A DNA stretch of 64,000 bases, from assembly GCA_035236585.1 (NCBI GenBank), contig CP141132.1:42907880-42971879 (forward strand). The letters are read 5' to 3'. Below the pieces are notes generated by a model. That model saw only the letters and a program-made list of their open reading frames with translations. It searched no databases and was not told the origin of the DNA. This stretch comes from Warburgia ugandensis. Its lineage: Eukaryota; Streptophyta; Magnoliopsida; Canellales; Canellaceae. The position numbers and the translations under genes are program-made. Shown here one piece after another: positions 1 through 11,557 of the stretch (position 1 is the first letter of the stretch; each line of letters opens with the position of its first letter).

Positions 1-1208
1 CCCTGTTTTACATGCTGCATGCAGTCCGAAAACCGAGTATGTTTGAGGCAGTTACAAGCTCAACAGTTGTAATAAAAAACGATGCATTTCGAGTCACACA
101 TTGTAACTATAGACCGCTGATATACGGAATGTAATAGATTTCCAAGTTATAATCAACATCTAGCAACAAAAGAGAATGACATCTATCATTAATTCAATTG
201 CATGTTCTGGCAAGGGCAAAAACAAAGTTCTCTTACAAATCATAGAGGAAAGCAACACATTTTTTACTTGAGCTAAACCATACTAGTATTAGTATTCCTT
301 CCTATTTACAGTCCCCTACCTAGTAAGCTTTCCGCGGCTAGATTCCAGGTAATTTTCCTAAGTTGTGGGTACCTCTTCTTCCTTGCATGGATCTCAACTC
401 AGGTAGAGCTCCTTCTCTCCAACACTCCTCTCAATCAAAACTCGACTTCTTCCTTCAGCTTCCTGGTTCTCCACCACCCTACCTTCCTTCCCAGCTAACT
501 TCCCTTCGCAGTCTTCCCCGAACTCCCTTGGTCTGGCTCTTATTGGTCTTCTTCCTCACGACGCATGGGCTTGAATTTGTTCCAGCCCCCTAAATTTCCT
601 TCATTTTAAACTTAGGTAAATGTATATAAGGGCTGGACAGGTGGCCTTAAGTGGGGAGACAACTGCCTTTTGGCAGTGTCCCCATGTGGTCTGCTCAGAT
701 CGCATAGTGGTAGGTGACCCACTTGTCTAGGTTCAATGAAAACCCTGTAATTTGCACACTTTTCTCAATTATATCCTAGCCAGGGTAAATTTTGCAATTA
801 CACCTTGACCAATACTATAATTAGTTTCTCATTCCTACATAATTAGTTGGAATTTCTTTGTGTCGTTTTGGTTAGGCTTAGGCTAGGACTTCCCATTCAC
901 AAATGGCCTACTAATTCCCAAATTTAACCTTAATTTATATTTTAAAATTTATATTTTTCTTTGAAAATTAGATTGATGTTACTTAATGAAATTCTCAAAT
1001 TACTCTTTATCCTTGGGAACTTTGTTTCTAAACGCCCAAATCAACTTAAAAAACAAATTGCAATGGGTTAAATTAACTTAATTCCTCAACACATTCATTC
1101 CATTATCATCGTTTACCCTTAAACATACACTTAGTGAATAAAAAATTACCCTATTTTTTGTAAATGCATAGATTTATTTATCATAATTGTGAAATTACAT
1201 GTATTACA
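1..1208 (-). mobile_element. 3' LTR of element B (partial)
   Basis: From about 505 to 1208 the sequence matches the right LTR of B (9675-10282, plus a short stretch at about 6870-6910). The shared part includes a TATATAAGG/TATATAC element near 622-632. On the minus strand the LTR begins TGTAATACATG at 1208, directly after a PPT. Bases 1 to about 505 do not visibly match the expected part of the other LTR (about 6310-6860), so they may be divergent LTR or an extra insertion. The frames here, such as 363-593, carry no recognisable protein. Confidence 0.6.
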
Positions 1209-1220
1209 CTCTTCCCCCCT
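1209..1220 (-). other. Polypurine tract of element B
   Basis: On the minus strand this reads a run of G and A (TATAGGGGGGAAGAG region) immediately before the LTR start TGTAATAC. The preceding minus-strand sequence has the form GGGGATGAAATTCT, which is the usual 3' end of Tekay/Del-type pol genes in plants. It fixes the orientation of B and its left LTR boundary. Confidence 0.7.
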
Positions 1221-1855
1221 ATAAGAATTTCATCCCCAAAATTGCGTACCTATGGATGAAGACATCAAAGCAAGTCCAAGAACCACTGCCTCATATTCCT
1301 CTTAACCTATAGGCAAGTATGCATATCCTACCATGAATCTCCTCACATGGTGTTCAACGTCATCCGCTTTTTCTACAGTTGAAAATTTGTGATACACAAA
1401 ATATTCATGTTTGCACTGAATCTATCACCAGAGATGATAATCAATACGTACTAAACAAACTCCGGCACTATCACTGGCTTGCCCACTGGTGTGCTAACTT
1501 CCAACAAAAGTCTTAGTTTATCTAAAAGGGCATCTAAGTATGCATAAAAAAATATGCAAAATCAAAGAATGGGTTGGTCCATGATCAAATAGTACATGAG
1601 TATATCTACTTATTTGAAATAGGAAAAGTACCTTCTACAACAATGTTATATGCACTAGCCCTAGTCAATAGTAAGGGTGAACACTTCTCCCTAACTCTTG
1701 AGTGCCTACTCTTGATGAGGTACCTAGTCCCATCCTTAATCTCACCGAGGTTGTACCTCTCTATTGGCCCTGGGATAGTCTCATGTTGCGTGGCCTGATT
1801 GGCCACAAGTAAAACATTGTTTAGGGGTAAAACATGATCAAACTAGATGATGATC
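1221..1855 (-). pseudogene. Element B gag end / protease remnant
   Basis: The minus-strand frame 1606-1806 resembles the linker before the Tekay/Del protease (a stretch ending in a VVEGTF-like motif). Further on, around 1470-1520, another frame has a TPVGKPV-like stretch as seen in that protease. Several stops and frame changes follow. The sequence then reaches the pol 3' end and PPT within about 0.3 kb, so reverse transcriptase, RNase H and integrase are missing. I take this as an internally deleted copy. Similarity is weak and judged by eye. Confidence 0.45.
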
Positions 1856-4511
1856 TGTGATGACCCGGGTTTTCTCATGCATTTTTAAATGCAATGTCTA
1901 ATTTCCTAAGGTGGGATGCATCCCTATTTGAAAACCATTTTTATAAAAACCATGCAATGCAGCGGAAAACCTTTAGTTTCAAACTCATTTTTGAAAAGCC
2001 CGAGTGTCATTTGCGTTCGCAACAACTAAGGTAGTTTCTGAAAAACTTCAGAAATCATAAATGTTTTCCCCCAGGTCTTTCCAGTCACAATGCACAGCCC
2101 AACTGTAACTAAATACAAACACATGTCCAAAGGGTTGAGAGTTCACTTACATGTATATTTGTTTCCTTTTGGATTCACTTGCTCATAGCACTAACATAGA
2201 TGTCCTCTTTTTGGGAGTGGAGCTGTCCTGAACCATGATATATACAGACGTATCTTGTCCTTGAGTGCTTACTGATGTCTGAAAAATGTTAAGGATTGGG
2301 TGAGTATATAATATACTCAGTAGGAGTCTATCACTACTAGTTTTATAAATGCATGGGATATTTCAAAATCATATGCTCATTCAAAACATGCGTATGTTTG
2401 AATACTCGAGTTCAATATCAGTATAAGAATCCATAATCAACTGAAATTCTCATGACTTAAAAGATCACATAATCCAAAACTGAAAGTATCATATATATAT
2501 GATGACATCATGATATGCAATAGATGCTTCATGGAGTCCAACTCATGGACCTCTAGTATGGTATGGTCGACCAACCTCATATCATGCCATATGCAATGCA
2601 CATAAATCCATGAAACCATAGGGTCTCACTATGCCCACGACCTCACTGCCGTGTGGTCCCTGGGTACCTAGGGATAAAGGATCATATACCTCCACGGGAC
2701 ATATGATACTTCGACCCAATGCCGTGACACCAGTGGTAGCCCCCTGTACCACATGTAGTCGAAGCAGGGACATGCCCTTTTTGGGGGTGGTACCCATCCA
2801 CCTAATAGTGGTAGAGGCTGGGTGGCCAACCCACACCCCTCGGCATAGCGCCCACGAGCTTACAGGCCCAAATCATGTACAATCAAATAAGCCAAAAACC
2901 TCTGTTCAAAACCAGTCCTCTTTGGGTCCCTCACAACTGCCTGGCCCTCGGCACTCCAGCGTCTTTTGGCAACCCTCAAGGACATGCAATCTTTGCAAGT
3001 ACTTAAATCATGCATTGTATGCACTTGTTTATAAAACATATGTGTGCATAATGTATATGCAATCTTTTACAAAACATGTCTATGTACAAAACGTTTATCA
3101 TATGCTTGCTGAATCTAGTCATGCTAAACAAGTCATATACTTATAACATATGTTCTCAAAGCAATAATAGATCTTTTAAAAGAATCTAATAGTGATAGAG
3201 CACCTACCTGACTAGGTCGCGTTAACCCCTTTGTCCTCGTACGCTCCTGAACATGGTTTGGGGACTCAAGGTTAGTTTAGCCTATCTTTGATGGGTTTAG
3301 AGCAGTTGGGTCTTATTACTTAGGCATTAGGGATCCATCCCTATGCCTATGGGTGTCCTAAGGTCCTAATTGGGCCTTGGTATCCTCAGTTTTCCAAAGT
3401 TCTAAGGGTCATGCCCTACTTTTATTGGGCCTTGATCATGGATTTTATAGTTTGGATGTGTCCACGTCGTCAATACCGACACAACGCCTTTTTCGGCGCC
3501 TCAATCGGAGCTCTAGATCTCAAGTTATAAGCATTTTAGTGTTGTATGTATGTAGAGTCTTTAAAGACAAAAAGTCGGAATGCTAGGGCGCTGCGCGTCA
3601 GCGTCATGCGCCCTGCTTCCTTAAGTAACAAAAGTTCGACGTGCGCTAGCGCGCCTCAGCGGGCGCATCTACAGACGCGCGCGACATCTCTGCTGGTTTG
3701 TCCCTTTAGCGGGCACGTCCTGTTTGGTTTTTCAAACGGATGTCGACCTGCGTTGACGTGGGACGTTCCTATTGGATCGTCCTGCCCGTTAGAGACCTGG
3801 GTCATCCTCAGGTCACCCTGGTTCGACCCTGTCAAACTAATGTGGCCCTGGGGACATCCCAGGGTCCTTGGTGGCTCTCCCAAGCTCTGTTTTGCATGGT
3901 TTTTCATGCAAAAACTTAGGGGAATTGAGCCTAGGACTATGGGTGAGATGGGTTTGGGGAGTTTTTGAGCATACCTGCTTCGTGGTTGGTTTTCTCTCCA
4001 CATTTTCCCCTCTTGGTCACTGCTCTGCGATGGGTTTTCTCCAAGGTTTTGGGCTGCCATTAGAGGCACCCAAGAGCTCTATTTATAGGGCTTTTAAAGA
4101 GGGTTCTGGAGGGGTTCTAACCGCCTTTGAATGGCGGTGGAGAAACCTCCAGAATGGCGGTGGCTTCTTCTTAAAACACCGCTGTTCTAGAAACCTCTAG
4201 GAGGTTGAAGATGAAGGGTGCCCGATTCAAAACGGGCACCTGTGTTTTTCAGGTTAAGTCGTTTATGTGAAATTTATAGTTTTGCCCCTGATCTTCAAAG
4301 GGCCATATCTTGCTCATTTTAACTCCGTTTTGGGTGATTTTGGTCTCGTTGGATTCCTTTTTCCGAGACGCATCTAATGGAATCACTTCTAGGACCAAAT
4401 TCCTGGGTTTAGTCAAGGAAACTAGTGAAATGACCAAAATGCCCTTATCTTTAAAACTGAACTTTTTATGGGCTTTTAATATTACGATCATGGCAACTTT
4501 GACACTGTCAC
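1856..4511 (-). mobile_element. S1: solo LTR (2.65 kb) inserted in element B
   Basis: The plus-strand left end TGTGATGACCCGGG matches the ends of S2 and S7, which have the same overall sequence order. The sense strand is minus: a TATAAATAGAGC box at 4080-4087, a conserved block at 4303-4375, a GC-rich segment at 3590-3850, a donor-like CAGGTAGGTG at 3201-3210, and an acceptor-like TTTTTCAG next to a 17-bp palindrome at 2302-2318. The right end is less clear (4507-4515). A possible decayed TSD is TGATC at 1851-1855 against TAATC at 4512-4516. No internal retroelement genes occur. The plus frame 2631-3146 (171 codons) lies across LTR sequence and is not a gene. Confidence 0.75.
4080..4087 (-). 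promoter_or_regulatory. TATA box of LTR S1
   Basis: The minus strand reads CCCTATAAATAGAGCTC, a strong plant TATA consensus. It lies about 430 bases from the LTR sense start. The same box with the same flank (TATAAATAGAGCTC) is in S7 at 37601-37608, which supports a conserved LTR promoter. Confidence 0.6.
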
Positions 4512-5400
4512 TAATCAAATAGGCCATGCTTCCATCCTTGTAGGGGAAAACCTAGTCCTCTTGGCCTCATCGGACACTGGTCTAGTGCTTCCAAATCTGT
4601 CTTGATCTCTGATAGGGTCTCTCAACTCGCGCTGTAAGATGGTGAAAGCTCTATGTCCTCAGGCTACTAGGAGCTCAGTATCTAACACTTCAAATCAAAG
4701 TTCAGGCCTTTAACAAACTTTTAAGTCGCCCTCAACTCCATAAAACACACATCCATAGCAAACCTACACAATAGAGAGAACTCTATCTCGTATTGTGCCA
4801 CGATTCTCATGCCCTGCATGAGCATCATAAAATCTAACTTCATCTTCTCCTAAAGATGGGGAGAAAGAAACCTATCCATAAAGATGACCTTGAAATTGGC
4901 CCAAGCTATAACTTCATCACACTAAAAGAAAATCCTTCTAGTAGTCGGCCACCATTGTGCTGCATCACTTTTCAAAATGAAAGTGGCCATTGCAACTCAG
5001 ATATCCTCCAGTACAACCATTGCCTCAACTATATGTTCAACATCGAGAAACCAAGTATCTGCCACCTTTGAGCCATCTGTACTAATGAACTTAGGAGCAA
5101 TCCTCCTAAATCTCTCGAAAAGGTTATCCTCTGGGGGATGTCCCTCTCGCTCTGAATCCACTACCCCATTTGCACCTGAAGTGCTAGTTGAGGCTACAAC
5201 ATTTGACTGATCCTCTGGAGCAAAAGATCGATGACCTCATCTGCTAGGTCGCCTCAGACTCTACCATTACTCGGCCCCATCTGCTACTGCCTATGCATCT
5301 AGTGGTGATGGCAAGCCAGTCGTACTCTCCCATGGAGGCATTTGAAAACAAACTAAGGTTTTAATATGACTTCTTCTCAAATTGTTATAACTAAGATCTC
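4512..5400 (-). pseudogene. Element B gag remnant
   Basis: Minus-strand fragments at about 4950-5130 and 4600-4720 have the layout of the Tekay/Del gag capsid region: an (A)P-KF-S-TDGS start, then A-TWFLDVEHI, then a run ending near an A-x-x-x-F motif. Stops and frame changes interrupt it. The frames in plus orientation (4856-5071, 4977-5210) are shadows of this. It lies between the PBS and the S1 insertion, as expected for gag. Confidence 0.55.
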
Positions 5401-5466
5401 TACCTAAGTCTAGGGCTTAACCCTTCTAGGTGTTGCCATGTTCATTCTCAATAACTTTAATTGTAT

Positions 5467-5485
5467 GGTATGTGCTCTGATACCA
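5467..5485 (-). other. Primer-binding site of element B (initiator tRNA-Met type)
   Basis: The minus strand reads TGGTATCAGAGCACATACC, beginning with the well-known TGGTATCAGAGC complementary to the 3' end of plant initiator tRNA-Met. It lies four bases inside the LTR edge at 5490. This fixes the direction of B and identifies 5490-10282 as its 5' LTR. Confidence 0.85.
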
Positions 5486-5489
5486 AATC

Positions 5490-6910
5490 TATAACATCCT
5501 AGATTTTTTCAAAACTTTTTATTTATTTTAAGTTGTAAAATAGTGGAAATTTCCTTTGTTTGAGAAAAACAAAGCTCATAATGATAATATATAAGTAATT
5601 TTTTAAAATTCATCAACTTCTTTCTAGGAGTTTGGGTGAAACCTCCACATATATGTAAAATAACAATCTTCTAACCTATGAATGATTAGAGACACATGAC
5701 ACAAGATCATTCATACTATCACAAGTAAAGCCACACATGCCATACAAAAAATTACTCCACTCATATTACAGTCATCCAATGTGTTAACATAATTTAAGTT
5801 ATAGACAATATCTCAAAATATAATCCTATGCATGGATTCTACCAAAAGGAAACTACACTTAAGCCATAATCTCCTCACATCTAAGCAGATCCATGTACTG
5901 TCACCTTCCTGTATCTCTTGCTCCTAAACTACCTCGAGTATCAACTGAAATGTCAGCTGCGGGGAGTGAGCAAAAACAATAGTATACAGTAGGAAGAAAA
6001 AACTAATACAAGATGGAATGCCTAAAATAGAGCATTTGATAGCATAAGTATAAGCATATGTCTACCTTTACATATCTACACATATAGTTTCTGGAAAAAA
6101 ATACAAACAACACATATGCAATAAAGATCCACAAAGTAATGATTTCAAACCATCCATAATATTGAAAAGAAATTGATAAATCCATCCAATCAGTGTGCTC
6201 AAAACAAATCATGTTGAACCGAAGCACATAGCCCTCAATTCACAATGCACAAATCCATGCCCACATTGTTTGTGGAAAACTAATTGCTCCATATCACAAT
6301 GGTATATAGTCATACCACCAGCGACCATTAGTGGCATATCAGCATACCACTAGGATCATTAGTGGCATATCATCCTACCACAGGGACCAATGGTCTGAAC
6401 TCTCAAGAATGACCAGCATGTTCAACATGCTAACAACACACAGACACCTATGCTTGTAGGGTCGTACCATCACCCATTGGCCACTACTGTGGCCTCTATG
6501 TCTACTCGTGGATACGTGCACAAACCATGATTCATTGGACCTCATGTGGCCTACTTGGCTATCTCTTAGAGCACTTCCCCATGAGAAGGTCCTCCTACTA
6601 CTTGCAGTCTCCATTGTATGGCTAGTATCAGTATCATCTCAGAGGGCATGGCCAACTGCACTTCCAAGCATAGGGTCTCTAGGACTTACAACTAAGCGTA
6701 GCATGCCTACCTCTAGGTCTTACAATACTCATAAAGCACTTCCCGAGCGATCCGAGACTTAGGACACTCCAAGAGTGACTAAAAACATCTATGAAATCCA
6801 TATCCACAAGGATTTACAGCTGCTCGTGGAGTGCCTACCTAAGCATCAACAAATCTGCATTCATTAGGACTTATTGGTCTTCCTCAATCTCCCTTGGTCA
6901 GCTTCTTACT
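5490..6910 (-). mobile_element. 5' LTR of element B, first segment
   Basis: It starts at TATAACATCC (probably once TGTAACATCC) beside the PBS and runs to the S2 insertion. The last bases before S2 (a CTCCCTTGGTC stretch) match the left LTR near 520-535. It carries a 31-base tandem duplication at 6319-6380 and a weak version of the conserved palindrome near 5972-5985. No protein is encoded. Confidence 0.7.
6319..6380. repeat. 31-bp tandem duplication in LTR of B
   Basis: Two adjacent units of 31 bases share a core CATTAGTGGCATATCA and end in CTACCA or ATACCA. A partial third unit follows (AGGGACCAATGGT). It is part of the B 5' LTR. Confidence 0.65.
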
Positions 6911-9669
6911 TGTAGTGACTCAAAATTTTCAATATTATTATATCACTTTTACAAGCACAATCAATCATGATATTTGGTTTGCTTATTTTGGGAATTAATA
7001 TACGCTTAAATCACCTTAATAGGTGGTTGGATGTTTTTTTTAATTAAAATATGAAACCAAGGAATTTGTCAGAAAAATTAGTATCATTATATTTTACACT
7101 CGAAATGGGATCCAATGCCTCAAAGAACACTGAAAACGGAGTTCATATGACCAAGTTATGGGCATTTGAAAATGAGAGGCATTTGTATAATTTGACTGTA
7201 AAACAAAAAGGACCAAAAACACAAGGGTTCGTTTTGATAACGACACCCCTGAAAGAATGGCGGCACTGCATTGGGCAGTACCATCTTCTGCACTCTATAA
7301 ATTTCCCCACTCCCTCCTTCCAAGATCGCATTTTCTCCACTCCAAAACGCTCCGTCTGCAACAAGGGTTGCAGACGCGTTTGAGGTCTTTGATCTAGTGA
7401 CAAAGAGGGCTTTCAAGTATGATTTCTCTTCCCTCTTCTCCTCTCTCTTCTTCCCCTTCATTTTCCCCCAGAATCTAGCTGGATCTGGCATTTCCCGGCC
7501 AAAGGACGCATTGGGGAAGATGGGTTCGTTCCAGAACCCTCGACCTAGACGTCCTAGGGAATGTAGCCCCTAATGCATGCCCAGGAACACTCCCCCTAGG
7601 ATGGCCTTTGGGCACTTGCCATGCGGGCACGGGTCTTGGTTCGACCAGGGCGTGTGAGTGTCCTGGGAACTGTGACGTCCGCTGCATACGCCGAAGACAC
7701 CTCTGCGCGACACAGTCTAGGACACTTGCCCTGGCACATCGTTCAGGCATGCGCACGCGTGTAAACGTGGTCTCAGTTCTACGGGGACGCATGGGCTTCC
7801 TAGGAACCATGACGTGCAGGCCCTACACGAACAAATATGGTTTGTTCGTAGATTCGTGATGCTAAAAACGCAATTAAGGAGACTATATAACTCCGATCGC
7901 TGATCCGAAAGAACCATTGCGTTCATAATCACAACACAAACTTAATGAGACTATAAAAGTTAGGATCAGAGGACTATTTTACATGACTATAGCCCCAAAA
8001 TCAAAGAGATCTCATAAATTGGCAAGATCAAAGATGATCAAAACTCATAAATTGATCCATTTGATATATTAGGAGATCAATATACCTAGATCAACCCTAA
8101 ATTACATAAATTAACCATTAGAAACCTACAAATCAGAGATCTATAACCTATAGTATAGATCTAGGTGTTGATCTATAAAATAGGAAATAATATTTGGATT
8201 CTTATTTCCAAATAATATTCAGGACTTCACCAAGGAACACTAGGACTCTCATTGAAGAGGGACACGAGTTAAGTGAAAGCTAAGTGACAATAGTCAAGGT
8301 AGGTAGTCTGATACTACTAAGTTTTCAAATGCATTCCAAAATCTAAATGATTTACTTACCTTTATTACCGTATTTAGTATGCTTTTTGAGATATGATGTT
8401 CTTATATGAGCATGCGTAATTTTCTTCATGAATTATGGACTTGAATGGGACTACTAGCATGAATAGATTTTATGCATTGTTTGCATGTTCTGAAAATCCT
8501 TGCATAAATTACATGATTTATGATGACCAAGATTTGGATTCTTATATATGCTTTTTGGGCTATTAAGCTTGGTGGGCACTATGCTAAGAGGTTGTTATGT
8601 ATGGGGTTGGTCTCTCGGCCTCTACCACCAAAGGGTGGATGGTATCGCTGCCAAAAATGGCATTGTCCCTTCCTCGACTACTGTGGTAAACATGGACGAC
8701 CATTGGAGGTGTTAACAGCACCCTTTTCGAGGATAGCCATAGTTTTCATGGAGGCTATGGTGGGTAGGTCTCTAGATATTAGAACCACACGATTCTAGCT
8801 ATGTGTGATCATGAGCATAGTGACCCTATGATTTTAGTGTTATCGATGTGCATATAGCATTGAGATGGTCGTATATGAGTACTTGTGACCAGTCAGCTTG
8901 GTGTGTTCCCCAAAAGACCATGGGCATGATACTTATAGTGACCTAGCATTTGCTTTGAATGATGACTATTTTAAGAGTATCATGATTATTATATTTGACT
9001 CGTTGGTTTGATGTGTTTGCCGAGGTATTCTTATATGGATTTATTGATTTCAACTCCATGATTTAAGTCATAATTATATCATTGAATACTAGATTTTTTT
9101 AAAGGAATCCATGGTTGAAATTGCATCAATAAGCTTACGTATTATACAAAATTATGCATGTTAACAGAAAAAGGAATCACTGATGTTTTACATGAAAAGC
9201 TCCTTGAATTGTGCATGCTGCTTGTCGTGTTTTTCAAAATAATAGTATCAGATCACCTACTGGGTATGAGGAATACTCACCCAAATATATTATTTTTACA
9301 GATTAGCTCCACACAGGAATAAAAGAAGCATCAGAAAATGTTAGTACTACGATCAAGTAAATGAAGAAGGGACAAGTATGAATATAAGTAAACTCTCTAC
9401 TTTTTAGATATGTATTTGTACTTATTACAGTTGGGCTGTGAGCTGTGACTGGATAGACGTGAGAAGACACTTATGATTATCGTAATTTTCAAAACTACTT
9501 TATTCATCTCAAAAGCAAATGACACTCGGGGTTTTCAAAATGAATTTAAAATAAAAGATTTTCCCACTACATTGCATTGTTTTCTCAAAGTGTTTTAAAG
9601 TAGGGACTGATCCCACCTTAGGAATTAGTTTTGCATTTAAAAATGCATACGAAAACCCGAGCCATCACA
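6911..9669 (+). mobile_element. S2: solo LTR (2.76 kb) inserted in 5' LTR of B
   Basis: Ends are TGTAGTGACTC...GCCATCACA, with a perfect 5-bp TSD TTACT at 6906-6910 and 9670-9674. Removing S2 and one TSD copy rejoins the B LTR as seen in the left LTR. Sense is plus: conserved block at 7117-7180, TATA at 7296, a GC-rich segment with many CpG at 7490-7800, donor-like AAGGTAGGTAG at 8297-8306 and acceptor-like TTTTTACAG at 9293-9301 just after an imperfect palindrome. There is no internal region. Its 3' half is inverted relative to S1, which gives a false impression of a large transposon with inverted ends. Confidence 0.88.
7296..7302 (+). promoter_or_regulatory. TATA box of LTR S2
   Basis: CTCTATAAATTTCC lies about 385 bases from the LTR start, followed by a C/T-rich stretch and then the GC-rich segment. 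The spacing agrees with the other S-type LTRs. Confidence 0.55.
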
Positions 9670-9674
9670 TTACT

Positions 9675-10282
9675 AGTCTTCTTCCTCACTATGCATGGGC
9701 TGGAATTCATTGCAGCCCCCTAAATTTCCTTCATTTTAAGCTCAATTAAGTGTATATAAGGGCTGGATAGGTGGCCTTAAGTGGGGAGACATTTGCCTTT
9801 GGCACGTGTCCCCACATGGTAGGCTTAGATCCCATTCCAGGCACTTTTCTCATTTATATCTTGTCTAGGGTAAATTATGCAATTCCCCCTGACCAGTATT
9901 ATAATTAGTTTCTCATTCCTACGTAATTAGTTGAAATTTCTTTTATGTGGTTTTGATTAGGCTTAGACTGGGACTTCCCTTTCACAAATGGCCTACTAAT
10001 TCCCAATTTAACTTAATTTATATTTTAAATTTTCTTTAGAAATTAGCCTAATGTTACTTAATGAAATTCTCAAATTACTCTTTTACTTTGGGAACTTTAT
10101 TTGTAAACACCCAAATCAACTTAAAAATAAATCCCAATGGGTTAAATTAACTTAATTCCTCAACATGCTCATTCCATTCTCCTCTTTCACCCTTAAACAT
10201 ACACTTAGTAAATAAAAGATTACCCATTTTCTTTTAAATGCATAGATTTATATATCATAATTGTGAAATTACATGTATTATA
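9675..10282 (-). mobile_element. 5' LTR of element B, second segment
   Basis: It continues the LTR after S2. It matches 550-1208 along its whole length, including the TATATAAGGGCTGG element and the GTGGGGAGAC stretch. It ends at ATGTATTATA (10282), aligned with ATGTATTACA at 1208. F LTR sequence follows at once. Confidence 0.8.
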
Positions 10283-11542
10283 ATTCTTTTATAGTTTGCT
10301 TCCTAAATTTTCTAGGGTGACCTAAGGTAAAGGTATGGTGAGGGTGAAAACATGGGAAATGGATGGCTAGGAAGAATTGGTTAGCTAGGATTTTAAAGAG
10401 GACCAAGTGGGCTATTTTTTGGAATGCATTAAGGTGGTAGAGGCCACTTGTTTAGGAGGAGGCATATCCCCCTTGCAAAATTCATTGAAGCCCCCTTGAA
10501 TTAGAAGGTAGGTAGGATGGGATGAGGTGAGAGAGACAGAGGGAGAGGAAGGAAGAAGGGAGGAAAGAGATTGATAGGAAAGGATAAGAAAGAGGGGTAA
10601 GGTAGGGAAAAGTGATTGGTTAGGTAGTTTCCTATGAGGTGGGGATAAGTTAGATGGTTGGAATGAAAGTTTAGGAAGGTGAAAGAGTCTTAGAAAGATA
10701 GGACTCTTGAATGGATAGTGAAATTCGTAGTGATATTTAATGGTGAGGTTGAAAATGGGAAAAAGGTGGCAAAACCATGGAAAATTTTTAAAATTGAAGA
10801 GGTATCTTCTTATTGGTCCAAATACTACCTTATCTTATGGATTTTCCCTTAGTTATCTTCAAATATCCTGCATAAATCCCAATGATAATTCTTTAGATTC
10901 TCCTCTAATCATGGCCTTCCATGTAACTTAGCTGATGTGGCTTGATGACTAACTTTGAGAGCTCCATTAGCTTAGCTTAATGATTGGCTTAGATGACTTT
11001 CTTAGCTTAACTTGGTGGCTCAAAATTCTTGGATTTGGTGTTTGGCTTGGCTCCTCAGCTTGTCCTCTTGTTCATGGCATGAATATGGCTAAGTGGCTTA
11101 AGTGGAACTCATGTAAAGGTGGTAGACTTTGCATGGCTTATGCATGGGCCCATTTTGGCCAACTTTGACTGTTCTGATTGCATCCATTACTTTTCTTATA
11201 GATGATCTTGAACTTTGATATCACTTTGGATCGATGATTTTTGGGTCTTAAATCAATTGCTCGATCATGATTTTCCATTTTCTTCTCCAGCAATCTTGGC
11301 CATTAGATCACTATCTCACTTGCTTCAAAAAGTTGAAAACTCTAATTAAATCTTAAAAAAATATGATTAATCATATACTTACCCTAAATTAGCCTCTAGA
11401 CATATAAAATATCAAATTTTTGAGTCATTGGCCCAAAATGCATGTGTTACGATTTTTTATCAAAAATCCTATTTCACCCCTATAAGTCATAATACATAGG
11501 TGACTAATTGGGTGATTTTTATGCAAAATTAGACACTTATCA
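10283..11542 (-). mobile_element. 3' LTR of element F (partial, cut by B)
   Basis: It aligns along its length with 53936-55186 in the 5' LTR: the same ATAGTTTGCTTCC start, a purine-rich stretch near 10510-10610, the repeated TGGCTTGATGGCT-type sentences and the ending GCAAAATTAGA. It ends CACTTATCA at 11542. About 1.5 kb of the LTR is missing on the left, where B is inserted. The short frames here are noncoding. Confidence 0.8.
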
Positions 11543-11557
11543 CTCCCTCCAACCAGC
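11543..11557 (-). other. Polypurine tract of element F
   Basis: On the minus strand this reads GCTGGTTGGAGGGAG directly before the LTR start TGATAAGTG. The matching site in element E is GCTGGGGTG before 25094. Confidence 0.65.

Larger units (their letters stand above)
1..10282 (-). mobile_element. Element B: Tekay/Del-like Ty3/gypsy retrotransposon, left end outside window
   Basis: A minus-strand element defined by two direct copies of the same LTR segment (about 505-1208 and 9675-10282, roughly 84% identical by eye over a sampled stretch). A PPT lies beside the left copy and an initiator-tRNA-Met-type PBS beside the right LTR. The internal region is only about 1.6 kb once S1 is removed, so most of pol is gone. 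It lies inside the F 3' LTR: the sequence just right of 10282 continues an F LTR segment that is unbroken at about 53936-55186. Two LTRs (S1, S2) inserted later. The Tekay/Del call rests on the PBS, the 3'-end layout and the gag/protease similarity. It is inferred. Confidence 0.75.

Noticed and set aside
2631..3146. The longest open frame (171 codons) as a gene.
   Set aside because: It lies wholly in LTR S1; the homologous part of S7 does not keep it open. Composition is that of noncoding DNA with low complexity and no domain.
3546..4069. Overlapping frames on both strands in the GC-rich part of S1.
   Set aside because: GC-rich DNA has few stop codons by chance. The frames overlap on both strands and match LTR sequence in S7 without frame conservation.
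1856..9669. Large inverted-terminal-repeat DNA transposon (the ends at 1856 and 9669 are inverted copies).
   Set aside because: The two ends belong to two separate solo LTRs in opposite orientation, S1 and S2. S2 has its own 5-bp TSD, and B sequence with PBS and gag lies between them.
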